Part shown: one piece after another, positions 21,479 to 31,489 of the stretch
Layout of the letters: each line of letters begins with the position of its first letter
Numbering within the stretch: the first letter of the stretch is position 1
Source of the DNA: Desmodus rotundus
Lineage: Eukaryota > Chordata > Mammalia > Chiroptera > Phyllostomidae
Assembly (NCBI RefSeq): GCF_022682495.2
Contig: NC_071391.1
Coordinates: 14,731,680-14,795,679 of the forward strand
Length of the DNA: 64,000 nt
Reading direction: 5' to 3'
The notes under the pieces: generated by a model
Told to the model about the DNA's origin: nothing
The model's database searches: none
The model's input: the letters and a program-made list of their open reading frames with translations, nothing else
Translations under genes and position numbers: made by a program

Positions 21479-21526
21479 TCTTTAAGTAGACCTTGAAAGA
21501 GCAGTGAGCTGCTCTTTAAGTAGACA
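21479..21526. repeat. 9-base perfect hairpin flanked by direct repeats
   Basis: aaagagcag (21496-21504) pairs perfectly with ctgctcttt (21509-21517) across a TGAG loop. The word tctttaagtagac occurs on both sides, at 21479 and 21513. This is a compact inverted-plus-direct repeat arrangement. Confidence 0.7.
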
Positions 21527-21949
21527 CTGAAATTCAACCTGCATCACTCTGGACCGGCCTGATGTCTCCACAAAGTGCCTGGAAAGCTATGAGACCTGCC
21601 AAGCACTGACTGGAGAGCGGCCACCGCAGGCCCGGGAGAGTGATGGGAGAACGAGGAAACGGGTTTCTGACTATACGTGCCTAGTCAGACCGTTCAGTGG
21701 AACGGACAGTGTTTCACTCTTGTTTTGGTCTGTCTTCTTTAAGAGAGACTGTATTAAAAGTATATAAATGAGACACAGAGAGAGAGAGAAAAATTTGGAT
21801 CCTCAAACCCTTCACGGGAGGGCATGGTTGTTGCCCCTGGTCATGGAACAAGGCCGTGAAGAAGTCGGTGGGCCCAACATGGGATGCAGTGTGACGGGCT
21901 AGAGGCAGAATTTGAAAAATCGTGAGTGTAGAGACAAAGAGACAGACCA

Positions 21950-22135
21950 ACTGAGCGTTGCAGAGCGTGGGTTTGCGGTCATGGGCAGCCACCTGCAAGT
22001 CGTGGGGCCTTGGCAAGGCACTTACCCTCCGGGGTCACCTGGAGGCCTTCTTCGAAGAATGTGGAAAATAAAATATAACTTGCTTTCTAAGAGAGTCGCT
22101 GGGAGGATTAAATAAAATAAGCTATGACAGTCCTT
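21950..22135 (+). repeat. MIR, diverged, forward
   Basis: 'ggggccttggcaaggcactt', 'agaatgtggaaaataaaata' and 'gtcgctgggaggattaaata' follow the MIR core-to-tail order. Confidence 0.6.
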
Positions 22136-22719
22136 GGTTCAGTTCCCCGACAAGAAAATACAAAAGAAACCAAACAAAGAAGTGATGCTTTGCCTTATCA
22201 AAATAGTTATGTCTAAGAAAAGCCACTCGCCACCTCGCAGTCCCCCGGCAGTCAGGTCGGTCTAACTGATTTACAAGAGCCTTCCCAGAAGTCTCAGACA
22301 CAGTGAGCACGGATTAAGCTCTTACAGAGTGACAATTCTGTTTGTTCCACTTGCGTTAACTCAATGGCCGTTGCTTAGCGTGAGGTCTACCTGGAGACCT
22401 GGGTGGGGAGGTTTGCTCTTCCATCTGGACCCCCACTGCAGCCTCACCTGGACTCCCGATGGGAGCCCGGGAGACCGTGGGTCGAGGGGAATGCTCGTGA
22501 GTGTGCCGTGTCCCGGGCTGCATGGGAGCAAGAGTGGAGATGAGTGTGTGCATGTACACGGGCACCGACACGGGAAGTGGGCAGAGATTCTGAGGTCCTG
22601 GCACTCTTGCCAGAGCACCGAACTACCGATTGCTGTGTGATACTGGGCTTCTGCTGAATGTGATGGACAGATCCTACAGGGGCCCTCAAGGACATCCTCT
22701 CTCCTGGTGTCCACACCTC
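22136..22719. other. unassigned sequence
   Basis: No repeat or exon recognised. Overlapping minus-strand frames at 22356-22716 in two phases show no domain. Confidence 0.4.
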
Positions 22720-23150
22720 TGTGGAACCCCTCCCCTCGACCGTGTGCAGGACGATGACTCTCTTCTAATCAGCAGAATATAGCACAGGTGATGGGATGTC
22801 TCTCCTGTGATTGTATTTTACTGTATAAAACCGTCTCGGCAGACTAGAGAGAGAAAAAGAGAGGCTCTTGCTGGCTTTGAAGAATTAAGCTCCCCTTTGT
22901 GAGAGAGCTTATGGAAAGGGCTGTGTGGCAAAGCACTATGGGGTGCCTCTGGGGGTTGAAAGTGGCCCCTGGATGACAGCCAGCGAGGGAATAGGGATCT
23001 TAGTCCTTGAGCCACAAAGAGATAACTCTGCAACAACCCAAATAAACGTGATGTAGACCTTTCCCTGGTCGAGCCCGTGATGAGACCGCAGTCCTGGCCA
23101 ACCACGGGTGACACCCTGGAGCCCAGAGTGCCTACAGGAGCTGTGAGCTA
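22720..23150 (+). mobile_element. old LTR-type repeat (probably ERVL/MaLR class), forward
   Basis: The landmarks 'gcagaatatagcacaggtga', 'ttatggaaagggctgtgtgg', 'gccagcgagggaatagggat' and 'cctggtcgagcccgtgatga' occur in the order of a common mammalian LTR-like repeat. The exact family name is uncertain. It is non-coding and lacks an intact 3' end. Confidence 0.5.
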
Positions 23151-23340
23151 ATAAGTGCGGGTGCAGCATTAAGAGTCTGCATTGTGGCATTTGTGAGGCG
23201 GCACACAAAGTGTAAGTTCCGCCTCTGCCGAGGCAGGGAGAGTAAAGAACTTGGCTTCTTCCTTTCCCCATCACTCCTGCCCACCAGTCTCACAGGGATA
23301 CAGTGAGGTGAAGTAGATAAATAGCTATCAATTGTTCTGG

Positions 23341-23861
23341 TCTCCCAGAGAAGAGCACTAATACAAAGTATAGTGATTATATCGTCAAAGTGGCTTCTAA
23401 ATGCATCTGAAAAGCAAGTCTAATGAATTGGATGAATAGAGGTTTGGGGGAATTTTGCAAATACGAAGTGCGTGGCTAATGCTGGAAACTGGGAAGACTT
23501 TCATTAGGGATGCTCAGTTCCCAAAATGGGTAATTATTGAGGCAGGGCAGGATCCGCAAAGCAGCCCGTTCCTGGGTCCTAACAACGGACATAAAAGGCT
23601 GAGGTCAATAATCACTAGTAATCAGATAACCGAAGTTGGCATCTCAAAGAGTAATTGTCATCCTCAAGGCCAGCGGAGCCTCTCATTAACATTCATCCTG
23701 GGCAAGGTTCAGATGGTGTGTCTTTTGAAGGAGGCATAGCACAGGGCAGCCGTCCTTATTGCTTGTAGAGAATGCATAAATCTCACATCATTAGACTGAA
23801 ATTTTTTCACCTCGCCTCAAAGCTTCGGGTGCCAGCAGATTTGGATGTCATTGGCAGACTG
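23341..23861. promoter_or_regulatory. AT-rich single-copy block, possible conserved non-coding element
   Basis: The block is repeat-free and carries clustered TAAT/ATTA words and an AGATAA GATA-like site ('agtaatcagataaccgaag' near 23618), with low CpG. It ends abruptly at a MIR head. Regulatory role is inferred from composition only. Confidence 0.33.
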
Positions 23862-23928
23862 TGGTGATTAAGACTTTGACTTTGGCATCCAATCGGACAG
23901 ACCTGAGTTCAAATCTTACCCATATCTG
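23862..23928 (+). repeat. MIR 5' head fragment, forward
   Basis: 'gtggtgattaagactttgac' and 'cctgagttcaaatcttaccc' are the MIR head and B-box region. The element stops where the following repeat begins, so it may have been split by that insertion. Confidence 0.6.
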
Positions 23929-23944
23929 TATCACTGTATCGGTT

Positions 23945-24420
23945 CGTTCTTGTTGCATAACTAACACCCCCAAATTTGATCAATGAAAGCAACAAGCATT
24001 TGTTTAGCTCACAAGTATTCGGACTGAGTGGGCGTTTCTGCTTCTCTGCACCCAGTTTGGCTGGTTCTTTGCTGGGCTTGCTCACGAATCTGCCATCAGG
24101 GTCTTGGCTGGGGTCCAGCTGTTCTTGGATGACTCCAGGAGGGAGAACCGAGCTGTCTTGGCTCTGCCCCTCATAGTCTCTCACCCTCCAACAAGCCAGT
24201 TTGGGCTCATTCACGTGGCAGCTGGCAGAGCTCAAGAGAAAGGGCAGAAGCTTGCGAAGCCTCTTGAGGACTAGGCTCAGAACAGGCACAACCTCACTCC
24301 TACTGCATGCCATTGATCGGAGTCAGAAAAACAGCCCAGATTCAAGGGCTTCATCTCTTGATGGGAGGAGCTTCAAAATCACAGGCAAAGGGTGTGATTA
24401 CAGGGAGGCTAGTCATCAGG
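23945..24420 (-). mobile_element. old LTR-like repeat, likely reverse
   Basis: The left edge 'ttgttgcataactaacaccc', with inner words 'agtttgggctcattcacgtg' and 'cccagattcaagggcttcat', then 'ctcttgatgggagg', belong to a mammalian repeat seen three more times here (41575, 52640, 60868). Its left edge resembles the reversed 3' edge of MLT1-type LTRs, but the rest does not. Family name not assigned. Confidence 0.45.
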
Positions 24421-24429
24421 AGCATCAAT

Positions 24430-24690
24430 GTTTCTCCCCAAGGCAATGCTGTTCCAAAAGCAACAAGAGTGGGCAAACTTCAATGTACATGCACTTTTCA
24501 AGAGGACTCGAGTCATGTTTGCTAAAGTCCTTTCGGCTGAAGCAAGTGGCACAGCCAACCGGACCAGAAGGGGTGCAGAAATACACTCCACCTCTCCATG
24601 GGAGGGAAAGAATCTGTGGCCATTTTTTTTGCAGTCTTCCAAATTACCCTTCCAAACACTCCCTGGGGAAATCTTAACCACCACTAAATA
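24430..24690. repeat. second end of the same old repeat type
   Basis: 'ccatgggagggaaagaatct', then 'gtggccatttt', repeat the terminal word order of the preceding element ('cgatgggaggagtgtcaaag...gtggccatctt'). Two similar ends therefore lie side by side. Confidence 0.35.
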
Positions 24691-24959
24691 AATGAACCCC
24701 AGGTGAGGCCAGTGGGGAGAAATTTGATCAATGTCCAACCTGGGAGGATAGCACTCAACAGGCCGGTGAACGCAGAGTCCAGTATTGCCACAGGAACCTC
24801 TGTACCCCACGTCTTCACCCCACCACCCAAGTCCTCTGTAGCTCCCGCACAGCCTAGGTCCCTGGCCTGGGCCCCACCCTTTGGAGCAGCACCGAGCAGC
24901 AGAGATCAAGTGTGAGCCATATCTATACTTTCAAGGTTTCTAGAAACCATGTTAAAACA
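24691..24959. other. unassigned sequence
   Basis: Nothing recognised between the repeat ends and the AT-rich element downstream. Confidence 0.35.
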
Positions 24960-25140
24960 AGCAGAAAGAGACAGATGAAAATTAATTTTAATAACATATT
25001 TTATTTAACAATATAGCTAAAATATCATTTCAGCATGTAATCAACAGAAAAAGTATTGCTCAGGTGTGTGTTTTTACATAGTCAACCTTCAAAAGCCACT
25101 GTATTTTTACACGTGACACAGTGTCTCTGAATTCGGACCA
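24960..25140. repeat. AT-rich old interspersed repeat, family not named
   Basis: 'aaaattaattttaataacat', 'tttatttaacaatatagcta' and 'cagcatgtaatcaacagaaa', then 'ctgaattcggaccagccagg', match a recurrent mammalian repeat I recall by sequence but cannot name safely. Confidence 0.4.
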
Positions 25141-25599
25141 GCCAGGTCTGACGTGCTCCGTTGACAACGGGAGGTGCGCAGCCACGCACTGCAGTGAGGA
25201 CCCCACCCCTCAGCTGTTCTCTAGCAGGACTGCCCTGTGGATCTCCTTCCTAGTTCTTATGGTTGGCGACGCAACGGTTATTTTCTGTGTTCCTTGGCAG
25301 GAATTGCCGTGGGACTGTGGCCGTTCCACAGGCAAGTGGGTGTTGGCTTTATTCACTGGGGCCTTGAGGTCTGGAACAGTGGCACGGAGTCCAAGCTTGT
25401 GGAATACATGTGTGAGCCACCCATGGCTGAGTGGCCAATGGGCTTAACTCCTCCGGCCCCGTGGAGAGAGGAGTCTGGGCCCACAGCTCAGGTCAAACCC
25501 TAGAGATCATCCTCGCTCACGTGGTCACCTGTGCATCCTGCAGACCCTGCTCCTCCCAAGCGCCCCACCCCTCAGAGCAGGCTTGGCTCCATGTCCCTT

Positions 25600-26118
25600 G
25601 AGTGGCAAACACCTTGTGCTTCCTCTAGACCCTTGGCAGCCACGTCTCTGATCAGAAATACTTGACATCCAAATGTTGCTCTCCAAGGCCTTGGCAGCTA
25701 CAGGGCTTCGTGGCCTTGCCCAAGTAGCTGACCTTCCCTGTGGGAAAACCCACATTCTTAAATTTAGAAACCACAGGGCTTCGTGATGTCAAATAGCAAG
25801 CATATCCTTATAATTTTGAAACTTTAGCATCTCAAGGACTCCACCCAAGGAACTGATCACCCTCTTGTTTTCCAAAACCCTTTTAGGTAAACACCATATT
25901 ATTATAACTATGAAGCTGCGGGGTTTCATGGTCCCCCCAAAGAACCGATCGCCCCTTCTGAGACCCACTTTTGAGTAAACACCACATCCTCATGTTGATG
26001 AGGCCACAGACCCTCAAAGGCCCTCGTTCGAGATGAGACCCGCGTTCCCCCGAGCTGCACTTTGGATAAACACCCCAGTCCTGGAATGATGGAGCTCACG
26101 GACCAACAGAAAGAATCG
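25600..26118. repeat. degenerate tandem array, period about 88-94 bases
   Basis: The anchor 'taaacacc' recurs at 25888, 25976 and 26067, with weaker 'caaacacc' at 25607 and 'aaaaccca' at 25745. The word 'cagggcttcgtg' occurs at 25701 and 25773 and as 'cggggtttcatg' at 25919. 'aactgatcaccctc' (25851) aligns with 'aaccgatcgccccttc' (25943) about 93 bases on. One unit is short by about 35 bases. The unit does not match any repeat family I know. About six units are discernible. Confidence 0.6.
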
Positions 26119-26520
26119 TGTTTGGTATTCTATGCCGTGCCTATAACTGCAGGAAGACTCGGCCAGGACCCGGCCAAATCTGCAGAAATAAAAACAGCCC
26201 TGGTGGCAGGATGGGTGATGTTTCATTGTCTACTTCCTGTACTTTCTGGAATATCTGCCTTTATAATAAAAACTGTGACAGAAAATGCTTTGTTCCCCCA
26301 GCAGGGTGATGAGGATGATTTATCAGAGTTTAACAGCTGAGTTGCCTCTCTGCCCCGGGCCCTCTGACCTTCTGGAAAATCACTGAGATGTATCATTATT
26401 ATCAAGATTGGTGCCGCCAGTCCCTCCGTGGTGCATGTTCGCTCTGCACAGTGATGGATGAGGGTGAGAGGGGGTGGCTTATGAGGGCGACGCATCTGTC
26501 TTAGCAGGACAAGCTACAGC
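26119..26520. promoter_or_regulatory. single-copy block, possible regulatory element
   Basis: Repeat-free sequence abutting the tandem array, with 'gcctttataataaaaactgt', 'gatttatcagagtttaacag' and 'tatcattattatcaagattg'. The composition resembles the other candidate non-coding elements here. Inference only. Confidence 0.27.
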
Positions 26521-26705
26521 CAGGCAATCAGGGGCCATTTCCTAGAGGGGACTGGCTCGTCCTGGGAGCTGACGTTAGCCCAGGGGAGAGCCCATCACCC
26601 CAGCGGTGCCTAGAAGCAGGGAGGAGGGCTGGCCCCTGGGGGTATGTGAAGATGCTTGATCTGGGGCAAAGGCTTCAGGAGGTCTGTGCCTGGGCCCAGG
26701 CAGGG

Positions 26706-26922
26706 CAGCCCTAAACAGGGGGTTGCAACTGTGGTTGAATTTGCTGCTGCCGGGGGACATGGGCAATGTCTGGAGACATTTTTTATTGTCCCACCTGGGG
26801 AAGGGGTGCTACTGGCATCTAGTGGGCTGAGGTCGGGGTTGCTGCTAAACACCTCACAGCGCACATCACAAGAAAGCATTCGCCAGCCCAGGATGCCGAC
26901 AGGGCTGAGGATGAGGAACCCA
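26706..26922 (+). mobile_element. MER20 hAT-type DNA transposon relic, forward
   Basis: 'gggggacatgggcaatgtct', 'ggagacattttttattgtcc', 'gtgctactggcatctagtgg' and 'gttgctgctaaacacctcac' are near-consensus MER20 in order. MER20 copies are known in the literature as sources of regulatory elements, notably in endometrial cells. Confidence 0.88.
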
Positions 26923-27174
26923 CCCCAGGGTAAGGGGGCTCTTCCCAGGGGCCTTGGGCAGCAGTCAAGGCCCTGATAGGAAAGTGGGCTCAGCACTAAC
27001 AGAGGTGCCATAAGTGACAGCTGACACTGAGCAGGAAGGGGCTCTAGGGGCCTCTTCTAAGCTGGTTTTATTAAGGCGTCAGGGGCCAAGGCTTATGAAG
27101 GCCTCCTAACTAACTTTGGGTGACCCACCCCTCCCCGCCACACCAGAGGGACCACACAGTATCCGCCAAACATG
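26923..27174. other. unassigned sequence
   Basis: No feature recognised between MER20 and the next L2 fragment. Confidence 0.35.
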
Positions 27175-27335
27175 CCCTACACTCTGTCCTCCGCGCCTTT
27201 TCATGCTGTTCCTCTGTCTCTGATTTAATTGCATCCATCCTTCAAGGATTAAATGCCACCTTTTCCATAAAACCTGTCCTGATTTCCTCTCCCCGTACCA
27301 ACATGCATAACTATCTTTCCTTCATTGGGCTGCGT
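27175..27335 (+). repeat. L2 fragment, forward
   Basis: 'aaggattaaatgccacctttt' region, then 'cataaaacctgtcctgattt', match the L2 'caaatgtcacctcctc...gaagccttccctga' block. Confidence 0.55.
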
Positions 27336-27354
27336 TAGGAATTACCTCCAGAAC

Positions 27355-27560
27355 AGAGGAGCGGTACAGAAAGGTACTGTGGTTAAACGCAACTGGGCTG
27401 ACATCCTGTGTTTGCGGTTTGTTACTTTCTTGGTGTTACACAAATACTTTGAACTCGCTGAACGTGGGTTCCACATATCTGGCTGGAATGGGGCTCAATC
27501 AAGGCTTGTTGGGAATGCGGTAAAATGCATTTGCAGAGCGTGGCACACAGTAGGATGGAG
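27355..27560 (+). repeat. MIR, diverged, forward
   Basis: 'aggtactgtggttaaacgca', 'ttggtgttacacaaatactt' and 'gtaaaatgcatttgcagagc' are followed by 'gtggcacacagtaggatgg', the MIR terminal word. Confidence 0.65.
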
Positions 27561-27574
27561 AAACCATCAGAGCA

Positions 27575-27760
27575 ACAGAGCTAACCTTTACGGTGCACTC
27601 CCGGAAGCCTGGGCCCTGCTCGCAGAGCCTTGTCTATTCTGTGGATGCCATCGCTGTCCCGCCTTTCCCGATGAAGAACTGAGGTCCCAGGGAGGGTGAG
27701 CAGCCTGCCAACGTTCCCCAACCGGGGAAGCGGTGCTGCAGCCCACCCTGGAGGCAGGAG
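27575..27760 (-). repeat. MIR, reverse
   Basis: 'agagctaacctttacggtgc', 'ctttcccgatgaagaactga' and 'ggtcccagggagggtgagca' follow the reversed MIR order. It is tail to tail with the forward MIR 15 bases upstream. Confidence 0.6.
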
Positions 27761-27949
27761 CTGCCCACCTCTGCAGGAGTCAGCCATGTGCAGTTCCCTT
27801 ATGTGGGCTGCCCCAGGTGATGGCAGGTACAGGTTCTTGGCTGATCCAACCGGTGTCCAACTACCTGTAAACTTTGTAGTCCAGCGCATGCCAGCACATA
27901 CTCTATGCAGAGTGCTGGGTGTGCAATTCATTCAAAGGCCAGCAAGCCT

Positions 27950-28105
27950 TTGAGATCAGTACAACCTTTATCAGCCATTTTGCAGAGGAGGGATGAGGCT
28001 CCCAGAGGCTATATGATATGTTCAATGTCACACAGCGAATAAAAAGCAGGGTCAGGTTCAAACCTAGGTCCCCTGACTCCAAAGCTAACAATACTATGCA
28101 TTTTA
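27950..28105 (-). repeat. MIR, reverse
   Basis: 'gccattttgcagaggaggga', 'caatgtcacacagcgaataa' and 'ggttcaaacctaggtcccct', then 'gactccaaagc', are near-consensus reversed MIR. Confidence 0.85.
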
Positions 28106-28135
28106 ATGAGAATAATCTAGTAACCATCACAAATG

Positions 28136-28290
28136 GGAAATAATAGCTAACATTAGCTTGCATTGTGTTGCCAGGGACTGTGCTAGGTCCTCTACAGGTA
28201 TAGCTTACAGGTTCTGCTTTTGTTACCAACCCACAGGACAGAACACTGAGACTTCCGGGAGAACAACTTTCCTGAGGTTCCCAGCCACTC
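28136..28290 (-). repeat. MIR fragment, reverse
   Basis: 'aataatagctaacattagct' with 'gggactgtgctaggtcctct' is the reversed MIR 3' end. 'ggacagaacactgagacttc' and 'ctttcctgaggttcccagcc' continue it. Same orientation as the copy upstream. Confidence 0.65.
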
Positions 28291-28379
28291 CGACTCTTGC
28301 ACCCTCTGGCCTGCTAACTCCCTAGAAGTTCTCTCTCCCATGTCAAGAACTCTGTGCCCACAGTCAGGCCCCCACCCTG

Positions 28380-28625
28380 AAGTCATTAGCAAATTGTTCT
28401 GGCCACAGCGGCATGTCCCTGGCAGGCCTGGTCCTGCCTTTGGAGGCTAAACTCAGCTGGTCTTTAATGATCATCGCTGGGGACAAAGACAGCTGGAGCT
28501 CCTTGTTCAGGGCCTTGTTGTCAGGACAAATCATGAATTGTTGTGTTCTCTGCACTTTTGTACTAAATAATTGGCTTCAATTAAATGGGCTGGGTGGAGT
28601 GAGACACTTGGAAGAGCAAGAACAT
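28380..28625. promoter_or_regulatory. single-copy block, possible conserved non-coding element
   Basis: Repeat-free, with 'ggtctttaatgatcatcgct', 'caaatcatgaattgttgtgt' and 'ctaaataattggcttcaatt', rich in ATTA/TAAT cores. It sits between MIR copies. Regulatory function is inferred from composition. Confidence 0.3.
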
Positions 28626-28639
28626 GGAACTTATAAAAC

Positions 28640-28790
28640 TGTGGGACTGAGTGTGGAGAGCCCAGAGGTGGGCTCTGAGAGGTCCACCAGGGGTCCGTGC
28701 TCCCCTCTGCCGCCTTGGGAAAGGGTCATAACCTCTCTTGGCTCAGTTTTCTCCTCTGTAGAATGGAAAGAGGAAAAAGGAACCTCCAAC
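28640..28790 (+). repeat. MIR core, forward
   Basis: 'gggtcataacctctcttggc' and 'tcagttttctcctctgtaga', then 'atggaaagagg', match the MIR core at 28724-28775. Confidence 0.65.
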
Positions 28791-28966
28791 AGGAGTGTTG
28801 CACTTGGCAAAGCCATGGTGGTCTGCATGGGCCTGGGGTTGGGCAGGGCTCTGGACAGACCTCTCCAGTACTCAGCTAGGACAGCTTCTTCCCTCTCCAC
28901 TTGTTTCACATACTGGGCTGTTTCCATCCATTTCAGTCAGAGTGAAAACAGTGGAAAAGAAAAAAA

Positions 28967-29043
28967 GAAAGGAAGGAAGGAAGGAAGGAAGGAAGGAAGG
29001 AAGGAAGGAAGGAAGGAAGGAAGGAAGGGAGGAAGGAAGGAAA
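28967..29043 (+). repeat. (GGAA)n microsatellite
   Basis: About 18 near-perfect GGAA units with one ggga interruption near 29029. GGAA is the ETS-family core; long GGAA arrays are known to act as neo-enhancers for EWS-FLI1 in human cells. In-frame reading gives a Lys/Glu/Gly/Arg repeat with no stop, which inflates frames crossing it. Confidence 0.95.
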
Positions 29044-29282
29044 CAGAAGAAAAAGAGAACGAAGAAAGAAAAGAATTTAAAGTCACCAGACAGAGAATAT
29101 TTTGGGTCCATCCCAGGCCTAGTACTTTGCAAATCCACTGTGAGCTTTGGAGGTCTTGTAACAGAGGGGTGACCCAACTGTTGTTAAGGAAGCCTTGGTC
29201 CAGGTGGCCGGTGTCCATGCTCTGTGAACTTGAGCCAGCCTTGCCTCTCTTAGCCCTACTTTCTGCATCTGAGCAAAAAGAA

Positions 29283-29340
29283 AATGATGATGATGATGAT
29301 GCTGACGACAACAACAACAGCAATGACAATGGTAATAATC
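29283..29340 (+). repeat. (ATG/GAC/AAC)n triplet-repeat patch
   Basis: gatgatgatgatgatgctga passes into gacaacaacaacagcaatga and then aatggtaataatc. These are successive imperfect triplet repeats just downstream of the GGAA array. Confidence 0.75.
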
Positions 29341-29434
29341 ACTAACCTTCCCACATTGACCCCACGTGCCCCCGGTTGAGCACCTATCTGTGCAAACAGA
29401 AATTCCAGTGAGACAGGTGCAGAATTGCCCTCAT

Positions 29435-29765
29435 TCACCTGCCGACTCATCGACTGGTATTTATTGAGCACCAGCCATGAGCTCAGTGTCACGAACAAAG
29501 GCAACAACCCCGCTCTCACAGAGCATACATTCTAGGGTGGAAACCAACAATAAAAATCATAAATAAGCAAAAGAAAGGAAGATCAGGCTGGGAAGGGGGA
29601 TGGTGAACGGTGGGGCTGGGGTGGGGTTTGTAATTCAAAATCTTGATATTGGGAAAGGCCTTAGGAGGAGGTGAAATTTGAGCATGGGTCTGAAGGAGCC
29701 CCGTGGGTATCTGGGCAAAGCGCTCCAGGCAGAGGGAACAGCCACTGGACTGGTAGCTGCGTGGG
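29435..29765 (-). repeat. L2-like LINE fragment, reverse
   Basis: 'tatttattgagcaccagcca', 'agcatacattctagggtgga', 'caataaaaatcataaataag', 'gaggaggtgaaatttgagca' and 'cgctccaggcagagggaaca' occur in the reversed order of an ancient LINE 3' region. Confidence 0.7.
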
Positions 29766-30028
29766 GCGTGCTCTCCTGGTAAGTGGCAGATGTGCATGCA
29801 GCCAGGCCAAACTCTGTAAGCACATTTGAAACCTCACACCACGTCCACTCCCATTCCATTGGCCCGGGCAAGTCACAAAGCGTATATTTGCCCTCCAGAG
29901 AGGGCACTTCCAAGTCACAGGGCAAAGGGGGTGGATACAGAATTCCATTCCAGGGAGGGAGTGAGGAGCTGGGACCATAATCCAATCTTCCACAGCAAGA
30001 GGTGGTTTGTTCATTTATACGAGGGGAT

Positions 30029-30550
30029 TATTTTTTAATAAAATTTTTTTTATTCAAGTATAGTTGACATGCAGCATTACATTAGTTTCGATGTACAACC
30101 CAGGGATCCGATATTTCTATACCTTATGATGTGCCCCCCGCAATAAGTCTAGTACCCATCTGTCGCCGTATAAAGTGATTGCAGTATTATTGACTACATT
30201 TCCTGTGCCGTACGTTACATCCCACAACTTACTTATTTTGTGACTGGTAGTGTGTGCCTCTTATTCCTCTTCACCTTTTCTATCTGTTCTCCATCCCCCT
30301 CCCTCTGGCAGCTGTCAGTTTGTTCTCTGTATCGTGAGCCTGTTTTGTCTGTTCATTTGTTTTGGTTCTTCTAGATCCCCCATATAAGTAATTTGCTTTT
30401 CTCTGACATTTTATTTAGCATCATACCCTCTAGGTCCAACCACATTGTTGTAAATGGCAAGACTGTTCTTTTTTATTGCTGAGTAATATTCCTTTGCATA
30501 TATGTACCACTTATCCCTTATCCAGTCATCTACTGCTGGATACCTAGTCA
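30029..30550 (-). mobile_element. L1 (L1MA-like) 3' end, reverse
   Basis: T-rich start (reversed A tail), then 'tattcaagtatagttgacat', 'caataagtctagtacccatc', 'gtgtgcctcttattcctctt', 'cagtttgttctctgtatcgt' and 'tattgctgagtaatattcct'. These are the reversed 3' region of laurasiatherian L1MA-type elements. No reverse transcriptase frame is left. Confidence 0.88.
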
Positions 30551-31489
30551 TTCTGACAGCAGCTTCCTAGACCAATCACCTTCCCCATTTACAGCAAAAG
30601 TAGTACATCTCCCACCGCAAATAGCTCCCCAAACCACCAGTCCTTTACCAGCTCCACTTCCTAACTGGGCTTGGGAGTCAACATTTAGATTCTAATATGT
30701 TAATTTTTCAAAGGAGTGAGGAAGTGTTCTGAATGTTCCTTGGGGTTGCAGAATCTCTAGGTGTCTAGCACGTGGCATCTGGTCAACCAAGCACCGCCAA
30801 CAGGGGATCTGTAGCATTTCTCCCTCCTCTCCCCGCCCTGCCCTCTATGCGGCCCAGCCCTGTGCCTGGCTCAGCTCAGGTCACAGCCCAGGAGTGTCTG
30901 GAATCCAGGGGGACAGCAGAATCCTGAAGGAGTCCTTCTGCGAAGCCAGGCTTTGGACCCAAAACATCAGCTGACGGTGTTCCTTCCTCCCTGGTTTTCG
31001 CAGGCAGCTCCCCTGAACTTGCACTAAGTGTTTAATTTCCTTTCTCTAGCAGTGCTTATGCCTTGCAGGTCCTTGGGAGAAGTTACAACATCCCCTTTCA
31101 CTGGGGGCTCAGCCAAGAGTTTCGGGATTGGCACTTTTCTCGCCCACTGTCTTCTCTGCTGCCCCACTGATGGGCATTTCCTTGGCAGCTGGGGTGAGAG
31201 CTGGCGAGTGGGAGTAACACCCGCCTCGCGCGGCTCCTGGCTCAGAGTAGAGGTTCCCTAGATGGGAGGTGCTGGAATCGAGAAGGATCTCTCACTGCAG
31301 GGACACCCCACTCCCACAGCGGGCTGGAAATGGGGGAGATGCTGCTGATCCTTCCCTCTCCTGTTCTCCCCTGTGGACGATGGTTTGGGGGGGCAGTGCA
31401 GATGGTGGCCTCAACATGGGCCTGTCCCCCTCGTCAGCAGGTGCGTGTTGCCCCACTGAGAGACCCTCCTCATTCCTGGGCCATGATGC
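30551..31489. other. unassigned sequence between two L1 ends
   Basis: No repeat family or exon recognised. A G run ('tttgggggggcagtgc') lies near 31384. Frames at 31028-31563 overlap in different phases. Confidence 0.4.

Noticed and set aside
21007..21537. 176-codon minus-strand open frame
   Set aside because: It is antisense to purine-biased repeat-like DNA, which lowers stop frequency on the minus strand. The peptide is Ser/Pro/Leu-rich without a domain.
25600..26118. array of RNA genes or a piRNA-type cluster
   Set aside because: Units are too diverged and show no Pol III boxes or hairpin in common. Only the tandem structure is supported.
28413..29345. 310-codon plus-strand open frame
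   Set aside because: It crosses the GGAA array, which cannot create stops in this frame, plus a MIR and a triplet-repeat patch. The remaining sequence has no domain and no splice framing.
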